Assembly: GCA_013416795.1 (NCBI GenBank)
Contig: RQSC01000031.1
Coordinates: forward strand, 322,051 to 342,638
Length of the DNA stretch: 20,588 nucleotides
Reading direction: 5' to 3'
From: Prasinococcaceae sp. CCMP 1430
Lineage: Eukaryota; Prasinodermophyta; Palmophyllophyceae; Prasinococcales; Prasinococcaceae
This document shows positions 16,925-20,588 of the stretch, piece by piece; positions within the stretch are counted from its first letter, which is position 1, and each line of letters begins with the position of its first letter. The position numbers and the translations under genes are program-made. The notes under the pieces were generated by a model. That model ran no database searches and had not been told where the DNA came from. It was given only the letters and a program-made list of their open reading frames with translations.

Positions 16925-18478
16925 TCAGCCGGGCGTTTCGCCCGCAGAGGGCGCGCCGCTGCCGTCGTAGGCGCGCACGGCCTCGGCGAGCCTGCGCACG
17001 CCCGCGCGCAGCTCCTCTGGGGTGTGCATGGCGAAGGACAGCCGGACGTGGTGGGCGAGCGCCTCCGCGGTGGGCGCGCGCGCGTCGGCGGCGCAGCGGC
17101 TGCCGCAGCAGAAGGCGACCCCCCGAGAGACGGCCTGGGGAAGCAACACCTCCGATCGGACGCCACCCTTCAGGCGCAGCCAGAGGAAGTAGCCGCCGCG
17201 CGGTCGCGCGTGAAGCTCCCAGAGCTCGCCCTCGTGGACGCGCAGCGCCTCCACGAGCGCAGCGCAGCGCTCTGCGAGCGCCGCACGCATGTGGTCGAGG
17301 TGGGCGGCCGCGTCGCCGCTCCGGAGCGCATGTGCCACCGCCGCCGTCCCGAGCGGGTTGCCGCAACCACCCGAGGAGATGACCCCGTCGTCCCCCAGGG
17401 GCGCGAGCACAGTGTCCGCGCACCCCTCGACCCATCCCACGCGCATGGCGGGCGCCATGTACTTTGCGAACGAGCCCACGCTGATGACCGTCGCACCGTC
17501 GGGGTCGAAGTGACGCATGGGCGGCGGCGGGGCGTTCTCGGCGCCAGGAAAGCTCAACAGCTGGTACACCTCGTCGGCGACCACGCGCACACCCCTGCTC
17601 GCGGCAGCGGCGACGAGTGCCGCGCGCGTCCGCGCGCCGAGCGTGAGCGCCGTCGGGTTCGCGAACGTCGGGACAAGGTAGAGAAGCGCCGGGGGGGCGC
17701 CGCTCTCCTGCGAGACTGCATCGCACGCGGCTTCGAACGCGGCAACGATGCCTAGGCCCGCAGCGTCACCCTGCGCGTCGTCCGCCCCATTGTCGTCCTT
17801 CCAGACGAGTGCTCTCGGCTCGAGCCCCGCCTGCTCGACGATGGGACGCGCAAGAAAGTAGGTCGGGTCGGCCAAAAGCGCGACGCGGCGGCCCGCGTGA
17901 TCCAACCGAGCGCAGCACAGCGAAAGGCCGTGGCTGACGCCGCTCGTCGCGAAGACCTCGTTCGGAGACACGGCGCGCACGGTCGCAGCCGAGGCGGAAG
18001 CCGCCGAGGCGCGCGCAGCCGCGTCGCTGGCGTGCCGCGCGTTGAGAAAGTCCGCGACGGCGCTTCTGAAGCGCTCCGAGCCCGCACGGCGTGTGTATTG
18101 CAACATGAGCGCGGCCTCGTGGTCGTACGCGTACCCGTGGCCGTCGCCGTCGTTGCCGCGGCCGCCCTCATGCTCGTCTGGCGCGAGCGCAGCGGCGTGC
18201 GCACGGCGCACGAGGTCAAGTGCCCCGGCGAGTAGCGCTGGGGCCGGCTGGCCGAGCGCGAAGTTGACCATGCCAGCGTCAAGCGGCGAGGAAATGTGCT
18301 CGGCGGTCTGCGACGTCCATTTCATGCGCCCAGGCGCGGCGCGCCCGCTGCCACCCACGCCGCCCGCGCTGCCGACCGCCGCGCGTGCGCGCGCTCGCGA
18401 GCGCGCGCGTCCACTGCCGTGCGCGCCAGCAGGCGCGGCGGCGGCAGCGGCGACAACGCAGGCACGTGCGGCGCGCAT
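16925..18478 (-). CDS. PLP-dependent aminotransferase, class I/II fold (2-aminoadipate/aromatic aminotransferase-like)
   Basis: Fold-type I transaminase moving an amino group between an amino acid and a 2-oxo acid. The 517-residue protein starts MRAARACVVAAAAAAPAGAHG, an Ala/Arg-rich leader of about 50 residues suggesting organelle import or secretion. The catalytic part opens at NFALGQPAPALL. Motifs: SGVSHGLSL (PLP phosphate contact), DPTYFLARPIVEQAGLEPR, VPTFANPTALTL, VVADEVYQLL (Asp and Tyr for the PLP ring), SVGSFAKYMAPAMRVGW with the Schiff-base Lys (codon 17464-17462), and a late VRLSFAM whose Arg would bind the substrate carboxylate. The PTYFL and NPT blocks recall fungal YER152C-type and bacterial MocR-like aminotransferases. 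Substrate cannot be told from sequence. There is an Ala/Ser-rich insertion around ARASAASASAATVRA. It is a single exon, upstream of TRM10 on the same strand with a short gap. Confidence 0.9.
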   Translation of the reverse strand: MRAARACVVAAAAAAPAGAHGSGRARSRARARAAVGSAGGVGGSGRAAPGRMKWTSQTAEHISSPLDAGMVNFALGQPAPALLAGALDLVRRAHAAALAPDEHEGGRGNDGDGHGYAYDHEAALMLQYTRRAGSERFRSAVADFLNARHASDAAARASAASASAATVRAVSPNEVFATSGVSHGLSLCCARLDHAGRRVALLADPTYFLARPIVEQAGLEPRALVWKDDNGADDAQGDAAGLGIVAAFEAACDAVSQESGAPPALLYLVPTFANPTALTLGARTRAALVAAAASRGVRVVADEVYQLLSFPGAENAPPPPMRHFDPDGATVISVGSFAKYMAPAMRVGWVEGCADTVLAPLGDDGVISSGGCGNPLGTAAVAHALRSGDAAAHLDHMRAALAERCAALVEALRVHEGELWELHARPRGGYFLWLRLKGGVRSEVLLPQAVSRGVAFCCGSRCAADARAPTAEALAHHVRLSFAMHTPEELRAGVRRLAEAVRAYDGSGAPSAGETPG

Positions 18479-18797
18479 TGTGGCACCCCGTGCACAGCAT
18501 GGCGGCCAACCGCACCGTCGGCATCACGCGTGCCCGACGATGCGTCCTCGGTTGTGGTTCCTGATGCGCCTCCCGCCCCGGGCCCACTCGGCTACGACAC
18601 ACACGCCCACAGCGCACCCCCCCATCGGCTCACGACGCGCGTGCCCGCGCGGGCCCGCGTGCGTGGCTCGCGGGCTCGAGCGTACGCACAGGGGCGCACA
18701 TGCGTGTTGGCAGATGTGTATTACGTGGCGACCGCGCGGGTGCACGTGCGCTGCGAAGAGAGTGCCTTCCCTCACTCCGCGCCAGCCGTGTGTGCTG
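18479..18797. other. Intergenic region upstream of the aminotransferase
   Basis: About 320 bases between two minus-strand genes. No coding or RNA gene recognised. It should hold the aminotransferase promoter and the 3' UTR of the upstream acidic-repeat gene. Confidence 0.6.
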
Positions 18798-19430
18798 CTA
18801 TCGCGCGCCTGGGCCTTCTGCGCGGCCAACGACCATGAGATCGTCGACGAGCGCGGCGGCCTCGATGGCGGCGCCGTCGGCTGCGCGCGCGGCCTCCTGC
18901 AGCAGCAGCTGTGCTCGCTGCGCGGACGCGTCGGCGCCGCGCAGCTCGCGCTCGGCGCGAGCGAACGCGGCGCGCGCCTCGTTTTCGATGCAAGCGCCGA
19001 TTGCACGGCAGGACGCCAGAAGCTGCGCACCGCTCTCCGTCCGCGCCTCGAATGTGCCCTGCTCGACACCTGCGCTGTACTCACCTCTTTCCCCGCCTCG
19101 CGCACCACCAGCTTCGGCGGCCTGGGTATGCATCTCGCCGCCGTCGCTCTCTGACTCGGAGTCTTCACCGCCAACGACCACGCAGCCGCCGCTTTGCTGC
19201 CGCATCTGCCGCAACTGCTCCTCCAGCCGAGCCGCGCGTGGCGCGTCGGCGTCCTCCTCGGACTCGGAGTCTTCCCCAGCGACCATCACGCCCCCAGCCT
19301 GGTGTCGCTGCTGTTCGCCGCCGCCAGCCCCGCCGCTTCCGCCGCTGACGGCGGGGGCGGCGGCGCCGCCGCCGTCGCTGTCGGATTCTGAGCCCTCGCC
19401 GGTGACAAAGCGCGCCGTGGGGGCGGACAT
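18798..19430 (-). CDS. Acidic-repeat plus coiled-coil protein, possible BLOC1S3-like subunit
   Basis: The 210-residue protein starts MSAPTARFVTGEGSESDSDGG; the ATG sits in a GGGC-ATG-T context and the open frame upstream (to 19649) looks non-coding. Three copies of a V-x(1-3)-GE-x-SES-(D/E) motif are visible: FVTGEGSESDSD (near residue 7), MVAGEDSESEED (near 47) and VVVGGEDSESESD (near 80). They are separated by Gly/Ala/Gln-rich linkers and one charged helix (AARLEEQLRQMRQQ). The C-terminal ~75 residues form an Ala-rich amphipathic helix (ERELRGADASAQRAQLLLQE and on to ALVDDLMVV). The SES-acidic motifs look like casein kinase 2 targets. Vertebrate BLOC1S3 has a similar layout, with repeated V-x-GEA-x-ETDSE motifs before an Ala-rich helical domain ending in a short hydrophobic motif. 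That assignment is a resemblance only. A GTGAGT sits inside the frame, but no splice is needed. Confidence 0.6.
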   Translation of the reverse strand: MSAPTARFVTGEGSESDSDGGGAAAPAVSGGSGGAGGGEQQRHQAGGVMVAGEDSESEEDADAPRAARLEEQLRQMRQQSGGCVVVGGEDSESESDGGEMHTQAAEAGGARGGERGEYSAGVEQGTFEARTESGAQLLASCRAIGACIENEARAAFARAERELRGADASAQRAQLLLQEAARAADGAAIEAAALVDDLMVVGRAEGPGAR

Positions 19431-19680
19431 GCCCGCGGCACGACGGATGGCGCCACGCCAAGGCCGCAAGGCGTGCGAGGTCGAGCGCGAGCGAGCGCGC
19501 GTGGGGTGGCGCGGCACGCGCGCGTTGTGGCCCCCGCCGCGGCCGGGGCAGCGCGCTCGGGCCGAACTGTTTTTGATATGGTGGTTAACGGCGGTGGGCG
19601 CGTGCGTAGCCAAGCGTCGCTCAAAGCTACCGTCGCAACCCCTGTCCATCCCCCTCTCCCCCCCCTCCGGCAGCTCTGGC
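19431..19680. other. Short intergenic region between GDT1 gene and acidic-repeat gene
   Basis: About 250 bases, including a TTTTGATATG motif at 19571-19580 and a C-rich tract near 19640-19668. No gene seen. Confidence 0.6.
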
Positions 19681-20562
19681 TCAGAAGACGCCGAGCGCGG
19701 TCATGACGGCGAAGGCCACGAAGAGCCCGCCGCCGATGACGCCGACCACCTTCTCCGAGATGTAGCGACTGAGCAGCGCGCCGCCGCAGACGGCGATGGC
19801 CGTCGCGGCGGCGTGCCCGGCGATGGCGCCCGCGGCGACGCCGAGCGGCGGCTGGGCGGCGCCCAACGCGATCGTGGCGAGCATCGAGCGGTCGCCCCAT
19901 TCCGCCAAGAACGTGAGGCTGAAAGCCTCACCGACCACGCTCAACGGATTCGCACGAGCACCCGCCCTCCCTGCCCTCTGCGACACGACCTCCTCCGCCT
20001 CCTCGAGCTCCGACGTGTCGCTCTCTCCAACGGCGCCGACGTCGGTCTTGTCCCCCCTCAGGCGCTTAAACCACCGAGACACCGACGCGAGCGCATCAGC
20101 GTCCTGTAGCGTGCGCACGCCGAACCACAGCAGCAGCGCGGACGCCACATATCGCGTCACCTCGTCGCTCCGCGCGACCGTCTGCGGCACAGCGTTGAAG
20201 GCAGCTCCTATGCCGACGCTCACGAGCGTCATCGCCGCCAGCGCGAGCACCGCGCCGACGAACACCGCGCGCTGGCCTCGGCGCATTGCTAGCAGCGCCG
20301 CTATGAAGAAGGTCTTGTCGCCCAGCTCGCTCACGAAAATGAGCAGGAAGGCCTCCACTGCGGCCACCTTGACGCCCACGGTCGCCTGCAGCCAGGGCAC
20401 CCCAGCGAAGCTGCACGTGACCAGGACCCCCAGCAGCGTCGCGGTCGCGGCGGCCGCCGCGATCGCCGCACGTGGCGGGGCACCCGCATGCGCCACCTCT
20501 GTGTCCATCGGCGCGCCGTCGCCGCTTGCCGTCGCCGCCGCCGCCGCCCAGCGCCCGCGCAT
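19681..20562 (-). CDS. GDT1: GDT1/TMEM165 (UPF0016) family cation transporter, N-terminus possibly incomplete
   Basis: Membrane Mn2+/Ca2+:H+ transporter of the UPF0016 family (yeast Gdt1 and human TMEM165 in Golgi, plant PAM71/CMT1 in plastids). Two inverted halves each carry the signature E-x-G-D-(K/R)-(T/S): SELGDKTFFIAALLAMRRGQ (about 20331-20272) and AEWGDRSMLATIALGA (about 19904-19857). Both Glu and Asp residues are present. About six to seven hydrophobic segments are visible: around LLGVLVTCSFAGV, VEAFLLIFVSEL, AVFVGAVLALAAMTLVSVGIG, YVASALLLWFGV, then after an acidic loop (DTSELEEAEEVV) LATIALGAA, VAAGAIAGHAAATAIAVCGGALL and VVGVIGGGLFVAFAVMTALGVF. It is 293 residues from the ATG at 20562. 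The frame stays open to the window edge, so a longer targeting sequence is possible. Golgi versus plastid location is undecided. Confidence 0.92.
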   Translation of the reverse strand: MRGRWAAAAATASGDGAPMDTEVAHAGAPPRAAIAAAAATATLLGVLVTCSFAGVPWLQATVGVKVAAVEAFLLIFVSELGDKTFFIAALLAMRRGQRAVFVGAVLALAAMTLVSVGIGAAFNAVPQTVARSDEVTRYVASALLLWFGVRTLQDADALASVSRWFKRLRGDKTDVGAVGESDTSELEEAEEVVSQRAGRAGARANPLSVVGEAFSLTFLAEWGDRSMLATIALGAAQPPLGVAAGAIAGHAAATAIAVCGGALLSRYISEKVVGVIGGGLFVAFAVMTALGVF

Positions 20563-20588
20563 CCGCGCCACGCCTCGCCTCGGCGATG

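Noticed and set aside
18970-19100. A possible intron in the acidic-repeat gene (GTGAGTACAG on the minus strand)
   Set aside because: The frame is open through the region and the coiled coil continues. The donor differs from the GTGCG style of supported introns.
1-20588. A linked system such as a biosynthetic cluster, phage or defence island
   Set aside because: The genes belong to unrelated eukaryotic housekeeping or signalling families on both strands, with no mobile-element hallmarks.

Overview
This window is nuclear DNA from a very GC-rich eukaryote, most likely a unicellular alga. It carries eukaryote-only genes (DCAF13/Sof1, PWWP, a TKL receptor-like kinase, TRM10, GDT1) and spliceosomal introns. 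It also has an organellar HSP90 of the plastid/mitochondrial HSP90C class, and a SELENOO gene that appears to use UGA as selenocysteine, so the organism should be a selenium user. Haptophyte or pelagophyte-like algae would fit, but the lineage is inferred. Two single N bases (4928, 5734) suggest a draft assembly.

Layout: + HSP90C-type chaperone (5' exon unresolved, main exon 1005-3053), convergent with - DCAF13/Sof1 (3392-4759). Then + SELENOO (exons about 5748-5996 and 6134-7858, Sec codon 7847, SECIS candidate 7985-8074), + PWWP protein (9210-9734), + transmembrane TKL kinase with LNR, beta-sandwich and ShKT-like ectodomains (about 10135-13400), and + type II membrane sulfotransferase (14054-15620, one intron). 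On the minus strand follow TRM10 tRNA methyltransferase (15780 to about 16879, at least one intron), a PLP aminotransferase (16925-18478), an acidic-repeat coiled-coil protein resembling BLOC1S3 (18798-19430), and a GDT1/TMEM165 cation transporter (19681-20562, possibly 5' incomplete).

The genes look like unrelated housekeeping and signalling genes packed densely; I see no operon, phage, transposon or CRISPR array. The strongest discovery is the selenoprotein end of SELENOO: an in-frame TGA followed by Ser-Ser-stop, then a foldable SECIS about 135 nt downstream. The introns share one grammar: GTGCG donor, CTRAC branch site 41-52 nt before the 3' end, and CAG acceptor. That grammar restores two proteins that single-frame reading breaks (TRM10 C-terminus, sulfotransferase membrane anchor) and supports the SELENOO N-terminus.
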